A stretch of DNA of 64,000 bases from Epiperipatus broadwayi (taxonomy: Eukaryota > Onychophora > Udeonychophora > Euonychophora > Peripatidae), in assembly GCA_028023455.1 (NCBI GenBank), contig JAQFVV010012402.1:16620935-16684934 (forward strand), read 5' to 3'. Positions 33,892 through 46,373 of the stretch are shown in pieces. The translations under genes were made by a program, and so were the position numbers. Positions within the stretch are counted from its first letter, which is position 1; each line of letters opens with the position of its first letter. A model generated the notes under the pieces. It was not told the DNA's origin. It saw only the letters and a list, made by a program, of their open reading frames with translations, and made no database searches.

Positions 33892-35766
33892 TTATTCAAA
33901 GTTTATTAAATCATTAACATTTGCTCTGGGTGCCGATTCTGAAATTAGTTTAATTGCTAACAAAACTAAAAATATGATAACAATATTTAGGTTAATCTCT
34001 GAATTAGAACAATTGTTTGATTCATCCAAATATGTAAGAATATTTTTATCACGCCAGTTTATTGGTAAATGACATTTGTATGATGAAATATCAACTATCT
34101 TTAAGTTTTTATTATTAATTAATTCAAAAAACGTCCTTAATTCACTGATACAAGAAAAGTAATTGTTTTTTAAGTTAAGTGATTTTAAATTATCTTTAAG
34201 AATCATTATTGAATTAAAATTTTCAAGATAGTTGCCCGATAAATCTAATTCTTCTAATAATTTGTGATTTTGAAAAATATCAGAGGGAAGTTCTGCAATT
34301 GAATTACTTTTTAGAATTAATACCTTAAGATTAATTAAGGTGATTAACCATTTTGATTGCATGTGGGAAAGTTCGTTAAAGCTAATATCAAGTAAAGTCA
34401 GTTTTTTTAAATTTTGAAACATTTGTCCATTTAAATTACTCAGGTTATTTCTATTTAAATACAATTTCTCTAGATTTATTAAATCATCAAAAACATTCAT
34501 TGGTAGAGTATTAAAACTATTATTGCTTAAATTTAATATTTTAAGTTTATTAGAAAAGGTTATACCTCCTGGCAGGCTTTTTATGTAACTGGAACTAATA
34601 TCAAGGTTTTCTAACTTTGACAACGAACTAAAAGTTTTACCATCAAGAATAGTAAAATAATTAAATGATAGGTCCAAGTTTTTTAAATGTGGTAAATAAT
34701 TTAGATTACTAAATGACACACTATCAATTAAATTATGTGACAGTTGTAAATTTATTAAACTGGATGGTAAATTATCTGGAATTTTTTTAAACTTATTGTG
34801 AGATAATATTAATGTTTTTAGTTTTAATTGAACAATATAATTCATTATGTAGTGATCTTCAATATTATTATGACTCAAGTCTAATAGTACCAATTTATGG
34901 AAGTTTATAAATGAATTTGTTTTGATAAATCGTAAATTATTACAGCAGAGAAATAAATTATGTAAAGAATTATTAAAGTTCTGAAATATTTCCAAATGTT
35001 CACCCATTAATCCAACACCATTTAGATTAAGAGAATTAATAGTGGTGGAATGACTTAAGTCATTTAAGATGTTATGAATTGAAATACTTGTTAATGGATT
35101 ATAACATAATTTTAATGATTTTAATTTCAAAAAATTTTTAATGCTTCCTTCTGTTATATCAGCAATATTACATTTTGATAAATGCAAAGTTTCTACAGTT
35201 GTTGAAATTATATCTAATCTATCCAGAATTGTCAAAGGATTATTACTTAATTTTAATGTAGCTAAAGACAAATACCTATTAGCTTCAGTTGGAAAAATAC
35301 TGGTAGTTATTCTATTTCCATAAAGATTTAATTCAATTAATTTTTTTAAATAAGTGATAGTTTTTGGTATTGCTGCTAATTTATTGTTTGAAAGGATTAA
35401 AACTTCCAAATTTTCCAAGTCATAAAAAAGATCTTTATCCAGAGAAGAAAGATTATTAGAATGTAAATTTAGTTTTTGAAGTTTCTTCAAACCCCTTAAA
35501 GACTCCTTTTGTAAATCTTCTAATTTATTGTTTGTTATTTCTAAATCTAATAGTAGAGGAAATCGTTTAAATACATGGTTAGGAAGTCGTGTAAATGAAT
35601 TTTTGTCCAAATAAAGTTTTTCAACCAAAGGATGAATGTTTTGGGGAACAGAATCTAAATTATGATTCTGGCAAGCTATAGTTTGTAAATTGTTTAAGCA
35701 CTCACATATTTCTGGACAGGATTCAAGCTCAAATGTAAAACAATTTAAAATAAAAGAAAAAAACAT
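33892..35766 (-). CDS. Leucine-rich-repeat single-pass membrane protein, Toll-like ectodomain without TIR
   Basis: The 624-residue frame begins with a hydrophobic segment (MFFSFILNCFTF, likely part of a signal peptide), then an LRRNT cap with Cys at 17, 21, 23 and 32 (CPEICECLNNLQTIAC). About 21 repeats of LxxLxLxxNxLxxLP type follow to roughly residue 545, for example LEKLYLNRNNLSNLNG. A C-terminal cap has Cys in NNYFSCISEL, SSYKCHLP and ESNNC, recalling Toll-receptor caps. One membrane helix (INLNIVIIFLVLLAIKLI, about 591-608) leaves a 16-residue tail. Many N-x-S/T sites suit an extracellular protein. Such proteins act in cell adhesion or as pattern-recognition co-receptors; the ligand cannot be inferred. 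The frame stays open for 17 codons upstream to a splice acceptor, so the true start is probably in another exon. Intact over 1.9 kb of AT-rich DNA, it is almost certainly under selection. Confidence 0.9.
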   Translation of the reverse strand: MFFSFILNCFTFELESCPEICECLNNLQTIACQNHNLDSVPQNIHPLVEKLYLDKNSFTRLPNHVFKRFPLLLDLEITNNKLEDLQKESLRGLKKLQKLNLHSNNLSSLDKDLFYDLENLEVLILSNNKLAAIPKTITYLKKLIELNLYGNRITTSIFPTEANRYLSLATLKLSNNPLTILDRLDIISTTVETLHLSKCNIADITEGSIKNFLKLKSLKLCYNPLTSISIHNILNDLSHSTTINSLNLNGVGLMGEHLEIFQNFNNSLHNLFLCCNNLRFIKTNSFINFHKLVLLDLSHNNIEDHYIMNYIVQLKLKTLILSHNKFKKIPDNLPSSLINLQLSHNLIDSVSFSNLNYLPHLKNLDLSFNYFTILDGKTFSSLSKLENLDISSSYIKSLPGGITFSNKLKILNLSNNSFNTLPMNVFDDLINLEKLYLNRNNLSNLNGQMFQNLKKLTLLDISFNELSHMQSKWLITLINLKVLILKSNSIAELPSDIFQNHKLLEELDLSGNYLENFNSIMILKDNLKSLNLKNNYFSCISELRTFFELINNKNLKIVDISSYKCHLPINWRDKNILTYLDESNNCSNSEINLNIVIIFLVLLAIKLISESAPRANVNDLINFE

Positions 35767-35834
35767 AAATATGCTTAGAGTACATAATATCGAAGAAATT
35801 GGGTGGAATGCATCAACCTAAAAAAAAAAAAGAA
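35767..35834 (-). other. Upstream exon extension and 3' splice site of the LRR gene
   Basis: On the minus strand a poly(T) tract ending in TAG (AG at 35819-35818) is preceded by ATTAAT, which could be a branch point. From 35817 the sequence is open in frame for 17 codons to the ATG at 35766, reading VDAFHPISSILCTLSIF. These residues lengthen the hydrophobic leader, so the coding exon likely starts at 35817, with a start codon in an unseen upstream exon. Starting at the ATG remains possible. Confidence 0.6.
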
Positions 35835-37020
35835 ATTAATATTTATATAAAATGAAAATACATTAACAATATTTTATATTTTAAATTACAAAATTTAATA
35901 TTTATTTTCCTATCAAAAATAATCTCATTTTTTTACTTTCACAAAAATGTCTGCTAAATATCACTATTAAACAGATAATGTTTATGGACATGTTTACATT
36001 TATAAGAAAACTCAAAAAACAAAGTAAAGAATAAATATGGACTTATAAGTTTTCACTGCAACAGTTTGTCATTAGTAGGCTATACATAATATATATTCAG
36101 TCATAAAAACATTATTGTGGAAATTCAAAAACAATGCTTGCATTAATAATCTACAAATAAAATCTACCAAAGTGGCTTAAATGATGCTTGAAGATGCATA
36201 TTTACTAATTAGAATACAACTGTTTGGAATAAGTGAACTTCTTATATTACCAGTATTGCTATTTTTAGGTGGCTAAAGATTTTTTACAAATAATGTTGTG
36301 CTGGAATTTCAGTAGTAATTATAAATCGTCTCAAGTTTTAAATTTCTGCTTATTTACATAAGTTAATATCAGTTGTTTTAATAAAACTTAATTTTAGAAG
36401 GTATCTGACTTACATAAATTCTATGTTATGAAAATTTCCAACCAACATTTGTTAATATTTTAAGACATTTTTGCCTTGGTGTTTCACAGAGGTTCTTTTT
36501 TAAAATTATGTTAAAAATGTTTGGTAAAAAATGTTAATCTCATTATTATTAGTATGGAACTAATATTACAATATTACCTTATTATGTACAAGGCAAACTA
36601 TATAATACATTATTATAAGTAGCTTATATTTCAAATTATGCATAGGATATAAATCAATTAATTGATGTAAATTGAATATCTCTTGGAGTTTCTAAACACC
36701 TAATTAGGGTTGGATCAATTTCTTAGAAAATAGATAAATGATATCAAATTAATGACATACAAAGTAAACCTTCATAATAACCTGGTAAAGGATTTATTGG
36801 TAGTTAAATAAATGAATTCATTGCATAATTGAAATTCTCTATAAAAATATATAAACTTATGTAAATATTATATAAGTTAGCAAATTACAATATGTACAAA
36901 ACACATCTAATTCTTCTCACATGACGTAAATAACTCTTCATTTCTTAAAAAATATTTTCATATTCTGGACAATGATTAATGAAGAGTAGTAATTAATTTA
37001 TTGAGCCCATAGAAAGCATA
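35835..37020. other. Probable 5' intron or upstream region of the LRR gene
   Basis: AT-rich, without ORFs or recognised repeats. If the splice acceptor at 35818 is used, the upstream exon lies here or beyond, but I could not identify it. Confidence 0.45.
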
Positions 37021-37381
37021 TGTAAATACTTTAAACAGGCTTTAACCTGCGATCAATGCACTTTAAAATTCATCATAATGAAGCATATTTGGCCGAGAGG
37101 GACCTTCCAAACCACGACACAAGATAGCGACTTTTATAAAGATAAGAGTGATCATCTTATCTTTAACCTAAATATCCACTTATATAGGCAAGTCAAATCA
37201 AGATGCTTCAGATTTGCCTATATAAGTAAACATTAAAGTTAAAGATAGCCACTCTTATCTTTATAAAAGTCACTATCTTGTGTCATGGTTTGGAAGGTCC
37301 CTCTGTTGGCAAAATGTGCTTGATTATGATGAATTTTAAAGTGCACTGAACATAGATTAAAGCCTGTTTAAAGTATTTACA
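37021..37381. repeat. MITE-like hairpin, arms about 175 bp
   Basis: The ends TGTAAATACTTTAAACAGGC and its reverse complement delimit a 361-bp palindromic element. Inner arms share GGACCTTCCAAACCA, CTTTTATAAAGATAAGAGTG and TATATAGGCAA-type words in inverse, around a short centre near 37195-37205. No clear target duplication longer than a base or two is visible. Confidence 0.88.
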
Positions 37382-39599
37382 ATGACTAATGGTAAATATG
37401 TATCTGAAGAAAACATATGTCATGTGTAAAATTGGTAAATGCACAAAAATAATACAATAAATTTTTAAATAATTGGAAACTATCTTTAAATAATGTGGGT
37501 AACTCAATACTAATATAATAGTTTAATCAATCACACAATATAAAATATCATTTATAACAGCAGTAAATGTATATATAATACAGAAAAGCTTTTTTGAAAA
37601 ATATTTTAAACTATTTTAGTTTCAATTTACATTACATACATAGACATCTGTCTTTTATTTATATAAAAGTAACTAAAAACAATAATGATGATGATAATAG
37701 CAGCAACAATAAAACTACAAATATAATATACAAAATAATTTTTTCTCACTTTTACTTTTCTCCTTTCTTCCTTCTTTTATCTTTTTTTATTCTCATTTAA
37801 ATAACTTAAAACAATAATACAAAGTGTACAGAGAAATATATAAATATACATTATATTATTTTCCACTCATTTTTAATTAGAATTATTAAGTAAATTAGTT
37901 GATATTTTATATGTAGTTATATTTATTGTAGTTAATACAATTAGTTTCATATATTTTCATTCTATATTCTTTAATATATTTTATATTATTGGCACAATTT
38001 ATTTTATATACATATTTTAAATGATGAATATATAATGCAGATTTATCATCTAAAAAATCTAATATACATATAACTAATTATATTAATTAAAAGAAATATA
38101 ACTGTATAAATATACATAAAACATTAGTTAATTTAATCAATAACTAGGTAATTAAGAATGATCAAAAAGTTATAGTTTATATTTGTATAGTTTTTTTTTA
38201 CTTGGTTTATTTTTGTATGATTACTATAAATTCTTTAATTGGGAGAGGAAGGTGTAAAGGAAAGAAGAAAAGAAAAAAGTGAGGAAAAAAAGAGAAAACA
38301 AATTTTATATCTTGTAGTTTTATTATTATTATTATTGGTTCTAGTTCATTTTATATATTGTAACATTAGTGAGATAGATGTTATAAAACTTACTTATATC
38401 TGATCTGTGTTACATATTTCATAATTTAAAAAAATATATCAAGTTTATTTGAAAGAATAGTTAAAGAAATAATTATTTCAGAAGTAGTTTTAAAATATAG
38501 TTTTAAAAGTAAAGGATTGCATTATATTATGCTTTTAAAATAGAATAAAACTACTTATTAAGGTGGTGGGGGGAAGAATTAGGCAAAAAAGATTTTAAAA
38601 AATCTCCTTTTTAAAAATAAAAAAATAAGTTAAAGGAATAAATATCTAAAAATACATCTTAGTGAGAAATCTCAAGTAAAAAAAACGATTAATTAATTAA
38701 TTAGTGTAAGAAAATGTTTTGAATACCAGCTATGCAAAGAGATAATAGATTAATCTAGAAAAAAGATTAGCTTAAGGGAAAATGTAAAAATCAATTAAAG
38801 AAAAATGTAAAATTTAATTAAAAAAACAGATTTAAGTTAAGATAAAATAAAAAAGAGCACTGGGAAAGTAGATATAAAAGTGTGATGTATCTATTGTTAT
38901 ATTCATTCCAGTCTTCATTTTGTGACTGAATTATTCGTCTTCAAGCCATTGTTGATTCATTACATTATTCTTTGTTCCAGAGATTCAAGAATCCAAGTAC
39001 AGTATAGAGCCAGTCATTACTGCAGCATACAATATCATTGCAAAAGTCACAGCATTAGCAGCATAAGTTGCTAGACCATGATATGTGTTTGACTGGGCTT
39101 GATGCCCCAAAACCTGCAGGATCAACTGTCCCTGCCTGAACCTTCACTGGAAACTGATACAAAAATAATGAAATAGACAATGCTGCAAATTCCCTCTCCC
39201 ATTGCCAAGCCAAAGAATGAAAGACAAGCCCTGAAACCATCAATGGGGAGTAAAAAGTCAACCAGTTGGAAAGTAACACTAATGCAAATCAAAACCAAAT
39301 GAACTGTCATCTAATATCATGAAAATCTAGGCAAATATATTTTCCATGATTGTCTATAGACACTTTATTTTTAAATGAAATGAACTTTAACAAAGGACTA
39401 CTATGAAAATTTAGCCTGATTAATCGTTTATTTTTTATGTAAACGTTCATATTGTTGTTATATTAAATATAGATGCATGAATAAATAATGATGTTTGCTT
39501 AATTGTTATTTGGTCTATTCTCTCGTTCTATTCACTGGGTCACCATTTATTTAAAGAGATAAATGCTTATATGTGTTAAGTTAATGCACTGGAACTCTG
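37382..39599. other. Non-coding AT-rich stretch
   Basis: It contains a short TTA/ATT microsatellite near 38320-38335 and purine-rich runs near 38240-38300. Around 38880-39310 the composition is closer to average and short overlapping minus-strand ORFs exist (39055-39310), but they have no recognised domain. Confidence 0.4.
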
Positions 39600-39850
39600 A
39601 TTAAGAGTAGGAGCTAGCTTGGAATATTTCAAGCACTAGTTGGTGTGCAGGTCATCCAAGCATGATGGCTACATAACATACGGTTGGATGGGACCTGAGT
39701 TTGAACCTCAAAACAAATAAAATGCTTTGGATGGCAGGTTTTTGCAGCAGTCAAAGTGGGTCATGGTCAGGAAATGTGGTTGTGTTATGCTTTGTATAGC
39801 CCAATCTGACCATGGGTATCATTGATGATTATGCTATCAATAGTATTCTC
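39600..39850 (+). repeat. Possible degraded tRNA-derived SINE
   Basis: A sequence of about 70 bp includes GATGGCTACATAACATACGG and a B-box-like GAGTTTGAACCTC. The body after it ends with a segment around TATAGCCCAATCTGACCATG. A distant relative may be at 59445-59530 (GGTTCAGGGTT and TATAGCCCA). The match to pol III boxes is imperfect. Confidence 0.35.
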
Positions 39851-40339
39851 TCCTCTGCTTGAAGAGCCATCTGTTTCCATAGTATTAAAGATATAAAATA
39901 ATAAATGCTAAGAAATTATGTATTAAGTGTGGTAATAAGTTTACTTGAAGTCAATTGATATTAAATTAATAAAGTGAAATATTAATACTACTGACAGCTT
40001 CTTCAGTGGGTTAAATCGCTTACATATGCTAAAATTTACATTCCAAAAGATATTAAAGTTATTTTTAAAACTAGCAGTAATATGGTAATCTGATTCAATA
40101 TACCTATACAGATAGATGTCACTGAGCATGCAATGTAAATGGAAACTGTAAAATAGTTTAGATCTCATTGATATGAGCAAAAAATATTTTCCAAAAAAAA
40201 AACTTTTGTTTTATTTTTATATTATATTAGTTGTATTCGCAATTTCACTTGCAATAGTAGAAAATAATATAATGCAGCATGTAGTTATTTCTAAAGCTTC
40301 TATATTTATGTATTATTTAAATGAAATAATACATGAGTT

Positions 40340-40440
40340 GTCAAGTATTGGTGATCAAGAGGCAGCTGCCTGCAAGTAGTTGTCCTGGATTAGCAGGTTC
40401 GCTTCCCGGCTGATGCTATGACACATTAGAGAAAAAAAAT
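40340..40440 (+). repeat. tRNA-derived SINE head, second copy
   Basis: CAGGTTCGCTTCCCGGC is a good B box and is followed by CTGATGCTATGACACATTAG and an A-rich run, matching the head at 29308-29404. CTGCAAGTAGTTG upstream is shared too. The A-box region has diverged. Confidence 0.55.
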
Positions 40441-41291
40441 AATAATACATGAGTTATCAATAGCAATATCAAAAAAAAAAAAAATTTTATTATCAGTTAT
40501 AGTCTTGAATAATCAACTTTTACTATTTTATTTTAAATATATTTCTCACATGATAAATTAATGAGTATTATTTATTATTAAACAATATCCAAAACATGCC
40601 AAAGCACAAAAATATAACAAAGTTGATTAATAACAATTAATAACCATTTGTAAATAATTAGCTTGATAGAATTACTGGATTACTATTTAGAAATTATATT
40701 CAAATATGCATTATTTTCAAAAGTTTTATTATTAAATTTTATTTTATTGATCAGAATCACATATTTCTAATTTGAATAATTGCACATAATATTCATTTCT
40801 ATATGGTAATTAAGTTTTAAAAGCTACAATTCCTAATATTCTATTTGTAATATGTATATATTTATATGTTTTTCAATATATATCTTTTTCTCTCTCTCTT
40901 GAATTGAATCATGCATTTTTAATTTAAGTAATAAATATTATGTTGACATATAGGGGAGTAAGACTGAATTAATCTCCAGGGTCAACTGATGATGTCAATC
41001 ATCCTGGCTAAAATAATGTAAATTTAGGGGATAGTTGTTTTTTGTTACATAGTGACATAAGTACCTAACTATTTATTCATTATTATATTTGTGTATGGTT
41101 TGTTTAATAAACTTCATTAACAAACATTATTGACAATAGCAGTAATTGTAATATGTCCAAATCAAAAGTGATTGGTATTGTTTCCAGGCTGCCTGAAGAG
41201 ACATCTCTGAATCATGTATGTATTATGTAATAACATGCTTTAATTATTTACACAAAAGTTAGAATATATTACCATATATTGTATATATATA
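40441..41291. other. Non-coding AT-rich stretch
   Basis: No recognised gene or element; ends in an (AT)n run at the solo LTR. Confidence 0.5.
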
Positions 41292-43484
41292 TGTAACGAG
41301 CACAGACGTTCGTTACATTGGTTTTTTTTTTATTTATTAAACATGAAAGTAAATTAAAAAGTTCGCATTTAAAAATTTTCTTTAAGAATTAAAAATTGAA
41401 ATTAAATATCATCTTAAACTCATATATATTAAATCGCACAGATAATGAAAAATTATTAAAATAAAACTTTATTAAAGAAAAAGTATTTTAAAACTAAATT
41501 TTAAAAAGATTTGGAGATAAAATTATATCTTTAAATTTATCTTTAAATATATCTTTGATTTGGAAAACAGGTTAATTAATCAGAAATGGAAATGATAAAT
41601 TTAATTAGTCAAATGTAAACCAGCCTTGGGCATTTAAATGTAAAAACATCAATCAGATAGGAAAACAATAGAAACTTTTAGCAAATGAAATAAATCCATT
41701 GGGAAATCGGACCTCAACGAAAAGGATCATCACATCGATGACATAATGCCAAGTCAATCCTTCGAATACATATAAAAGGAAAATTTGGAAATTATTAATT
41801 AGTGATTATGATTATTACGATGTGACAGATAGGTGTTAGTGCGGAGGTGCGGGAGAAGGAAATGAAGAGACGCACGATTCAATCCCTTCAGTTTTGCCAA
41901 AGAAAGAAAGTGAAATAAACTATCGTTTTCTACATTGAGGACCAACTAAACTAAAAAAACCCTGAATGAATAAATAAAACAACGGCTAAATGGATACCAA
42001 TCTTTTTAGGACGGCGTGGGAATTCACATTCATGGCAAGCAACGGATAAAGATTAACTATTTTAAACCATAAGAACTTTATAAATAATGAACATTGAATT
42101 AAAATTTTTCATATTTAAATGATTGCAATATTATCCTATCTGACGAACTTAATTTATTAATAATGTTATTTGATGTATTTTTTATTTATTTATTTAAAAT
42201 CATTTCCATTTATTTATTTTTTGTTCTTTAAGTTTTATTACGATTTCTGTTTTCCATTAAGTTAAATTATATAAATGGTAAATTTAAGTCAGGCGTGAAT
42301 GGCTGTATAGATTTGTAAAGTTATATTAGGGGAGGGTAATCTTAGGTTATGTGTTTCGTGGTTTAAATTGGGTCAATGGATTGGATATATTGGTGTGATT
42401 AGATGTAATATTGATTCGCTACAGGAAGAATTGCTTCATACGCTGCACACTTCCGTTTGCCTATGGAAGGTATTATAAGTCAGATACCGCAGTTCCTTTC
42501 TATGGAGTTTTTTGTTTTATTGCTCTTCTTTGCAAATAGATGTAATATTCCTATCTGATGAGAGGCAATTTCTTCTCTTAACTTTTTGTGCTGCCATATT
42601 TTATTACATTGAATACATCGATATATCAGATGAATTGATGCCAGTTTGACTACGAATTTTAGCCTAAGGTTAAATAGGGATAGAATGTTTATTTTCAAAT
42701 GCAAATCTATGTAGTCTATTCATAATCGACACTAAATAAAATTGCATTAAATTTAAGTTGTTTATAGACGCTTGCATGGATTGCTTATTGGTTAACTATG
42801 TTTTGCGTTTTCATATTTGGTCAAAATATATAGACATTCGATAAATAATGATACCTTACGGTGAGTATCTAAAATGTATTTATTCGGATGTCTTTTAAGT
42901 TATTGGTGACAATGCAAGTATCTTATGATGAATACTATTGGGTTACATATAAATTTCCCTCCGCAATTGTCAGTAATCAATAATTTTGTATTTTGATCGT
43001 TTATGTTTATTTTGAAATGTTTTTGACCGTGAAATCTATGTAACCGATCTATATTCAACATTATAAACAAGCTTTCATAAATTTATCTGTGCGAACTTAA
43101 TTAAAATGTAAAATTAGAATATAATAGTAATTAAATGTAAATTAAAGTCAAAAATTAATGTAGGTTAAATTTTGAAATGTAAAACTAATACTAAAATAAT
43201 TTTAAATCTTATATATATATGTGCGTAAATAAATTTTTGTATGTTAATTACTGGCAGTGGCTTATTTTATTCTTTTTTTTATATATACTCTTAGATTATA
43301 TTATTAAATCTCTGCTATTCCACTGCGCTAGTGACATGGGCTAACGACCGGATGCAAAATATAAAAAAAAAATATTTTTTTTTGACTTACGTATCTGCCT
43401 ACTTTATAAATTTTTCTAGGTTCAAATGCCTAGATGGCGGCCTGTAGTGCAGATTACGTTAAGTGGTTTCTCCGGATCGTTACA
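41292..43484 (+). mobile_element. Solo LTR of the long-LTR family with swapped internal modules
   Basis: Ends TGTAACGAGC and GATCGTTACA form an inverted TG...CA pair, flanked by TATA on both sides (41288-41291 and 43485-43488). Large parts match the LTRs at 21955 and 24733. Their order differs: the segment with GGGAGGGTAATCTTAGGTTA is first here (about 42285-42735) and the segment with GTTTATAGACGCTTGCATGG second (about 42750-43110), the reverse of the other copies. A CTCF-like CCTAGATGGCGG lies at 43429-43440. The first 26 bp form a stem, TGTAACGA ... TCGTTACA. Confidence 0.8.
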
Positions 43485-43488
43485 TATA

Positions 43489-43895
43489 TAATAGATAATA
43501 AAAATATATTTTAAAAATTCTTTAAGACAACACATCATGTGATCACCATTTCTTATGCAGTTCTCTCAGATCCAAGACTTCTTGTTGATGAAGGCTACAA
43601 GCTAGAACCTAGTATGGAGATATTGGATGAATAGACTCTATATAGGGATTTTGATGCACACATTTTCTACCATTCATTGATTACTGTGGCTTGCACTAGG
43701 TAGCACTATTCTATTGAAAGAGTTCCTACTGATTCTTTAAAATATTGTATTGAATGATTTTTAATACTGTTTAAAGTACATACTTTATAAAGCACTTGAT
43801 AAAAGATTAATTTATTATATGCATACTATTATTTTTAAAAGTAAATAATTTATTCTATTTGATAATTTTAATACTGATTAAAGTAATTTATAAAG
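43489..43895. other. Non-coding stretch
   Basis: No recognised gene. A short word resembling CATGTGATCACCATTTCTTATG (43547 on) also occurs near 56755 and 57230, possibly scraps of an old repeat. Confidence 0.4.
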
Positions 43896-43897
43896 TA

Positions 43898-44839
43898 CAC
43901 CTGGGTCTCATTTTACGCAATAGATAGGTTCCTCAGAAAACACGTGCAAACGAAATCGTGCAAAAATAGATATAATTTACCTTGAAAAAGGGGGGATACG
44001 GACAGTGATTTTTCAAAAACCGCATAAAAGGAAAGCACCAACATAAAATTACTTTAGAATTCATGCAAAAAAAATAACAAAATAAAATATGACTAAAAAA
44101 AATTTCAAGTTTGAAAAAAATTGATACAAGACAAACTTTTTTTAACTATAATATTTAATTTTATTCAAAACAATATATTTTTATGCATAATTTACAATAA
44201 TTTACATTTTTTATACATGTTTTAATTATTATAGGTATTTGCCGGTAAACAGGTTCATTTGCAAACTGGTAAAAAATCAGATTCTTCACAAGAGGAAATA
44301 CAACTAACGCCAATGTCACTCTCATGTTGTGCTAATGGTTTTCTGGTGACAACGTAGTTAGTAATTAATCCAACAACTAAAAATAAAATTCTTATTTTTG
44401 TCTTTAATTTTCAATTTTAATTGTACCCACTGCTATTACTCACCTTTTAAAAATAAACTTGTGGACACTAAGTTATGTTCTTTTTTAAAAAGCAAAAACA
44501 GAATGTGATTTAAAATGCAAAATTAACACGCACAATGTTTGAACAAATTTACATTATAATCTTGTAAAATTTAATGTGTGTATACATAAAATGTGGAAAT
44601 CATGATTTTAATTTCATTATTGCATAAAATCTTACTATTATAAAGCTACTGAACATATTGAAATTACTAAAATGAAAGTCAAATTCCAATAATGTGCTAT
44701 TACTTTCAATATGATGTAAGTGCGCGAAATTTATTATTTAAAGTAATAGCGCATTATCAGAGTTCGACTTCCGGAGAAATGTCAATTGCGTAACTTCAAA
44801 ATCGTGTTAAATAAATCCGCATAAAAAGAGACCCAGGTG
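43898..44839. mobile_element. Non-autonomous TIR DNA transposon, TA target, 942 bp
   Basis: The left end CACCTGGGTCTCATTTTACG and the reverse complement of the right end CACCTGGGTCTCTTTTTATG are terminal inverted repeats bounded by TA on both sides (43896-43897, 44840-44841). An internal stem-loop lies at about 44672-44771 (GTGCTATTACTTT paired with AAAGTAATAGCGC). A larger relative in opposite orientation is at 46043-49371. TA duplications point to the Tc1/mariner/pogo superfamily; the GGTTCC and CGCATAAAA subterminal words recall pogo/Tigger elements, but that is inference. No transposase is present. Confidence 0.85.
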
Positions 44840-46373
44840 TACTGTAGAAAAATCAGCTTTTTTAAAAATATTGTAATTCGACATTCATACAGCAAACATT
44901 TATAGCAGATATATAAAATAGATAAAGGCTAGTGAAAAAAATATTTTTTTTAATACTGTACAAATGTTATCTGTTTATATTTATTGTGAATGGACATTTT
45001 TTATAACATAAATAATGCAGTCAAGCTCTTGCACTTATTTTTTTCATTTCTTATATTTAGCCTATCATATTATTATCATATCTATATTAGTATTTTAGTT
45101 TATTAATGGAGGTTAATATCTTTAAAATTAGACAAATGCCCACACTATTTAAAATGTTCTTTTTCATATGTTAATTAAATGCATTTAAAACTTGCTTTAT
45201 CATGTGAAAATATACTTAAAGAAAAATAGTAAAAGTTTATCAAATTCAATAATAATTCTATTGCTGTACTGCAGCATTTTAAAATTTACTTTTTCATTTG
45301 TTAAATATATTTAAAGACATCCCTAATTTCACAGTAAGAATTTATCAAATCCAATAGTAGTTTACTTGCTGTAACCATGCCATTTCAAATTTTATTTTAA
45401 ATATGTGTTAAATATATATTTAAATTAAAATCCTAAAAGTTTATCAAATTCATTATTACAAGTGATATAAATTGTTGTTATTCAAATAAGAAATTAAATA
45501 CATGGTCCAAATGCAATCAAACTAATTTAAAATATATTTAATTTGCTTTACCAAAAACAATACTTTTCATTTAAAAAAATTTCTAACTCTGTAATTTTTT
45601 AATCAATGCTATCTTCTTTTTTTTTATGATGTCATTCAAAAACAGTTACAATATAGATTTTTTTACACATTTTTATATTGCAAATTACACATTTTTAAAA
45701 AACAAAGCAAAAATTTATGTTAGTAAAATCCTATACAAGAAAAGAAAGAAAATTATGCAAAAATCTTCCAAGATTGATACAATATTTCTGAAGTTATGAA
45801 GTCACAAACTTTCACATTTATATAGTGATATATATATATATAATTAATTATTGCTGTTACATATTTTATTTTATATTGTGATTTATTTAAATATAAAAAA
45901 CAGCATAATGGACCAAATTTTCATTTTTGATGATAGTCTAATATAATAGTATAAAATTAAATCTATAACTTATGTAATAATGCCATTCATTTAAAAAGCT
46001 TACTAATCATTAACCACGACATGATATATACTTTTATCTATACACCCGGGTCTCATTTTATGCAGATTTATTTAATGCAATTTTGAAGTTATGCAATTCA
46101 TGTTTCTTCTTAATATCTTTGTACACGGTTTTCTTTTATGTGATAAAAATTATTAGATCAGAAGTTGAGCTCCGATAATGCACTATTATTTTAAATATTA
46201 TAAATTTCATGCACTCTCGTCATATTTAAAGTAAGAGTGCATTATCAGTTTGACTTCCATCTAATAATTTCAATATTTTCAGCACTTTATAATAGTACTG
46301 TAATAGATTTTATGCAATAAAGAAGTTCAGAATTCACTTAAAATCAAGATTAGCCCATTTTATATTCACACAT

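Noticed and set aside
39055-39310. Overlapping 62- and 74-codon minus-strand ORFs
   Set aside because: Two overlapping frames without domain or splice signals; composition alone is not enough.
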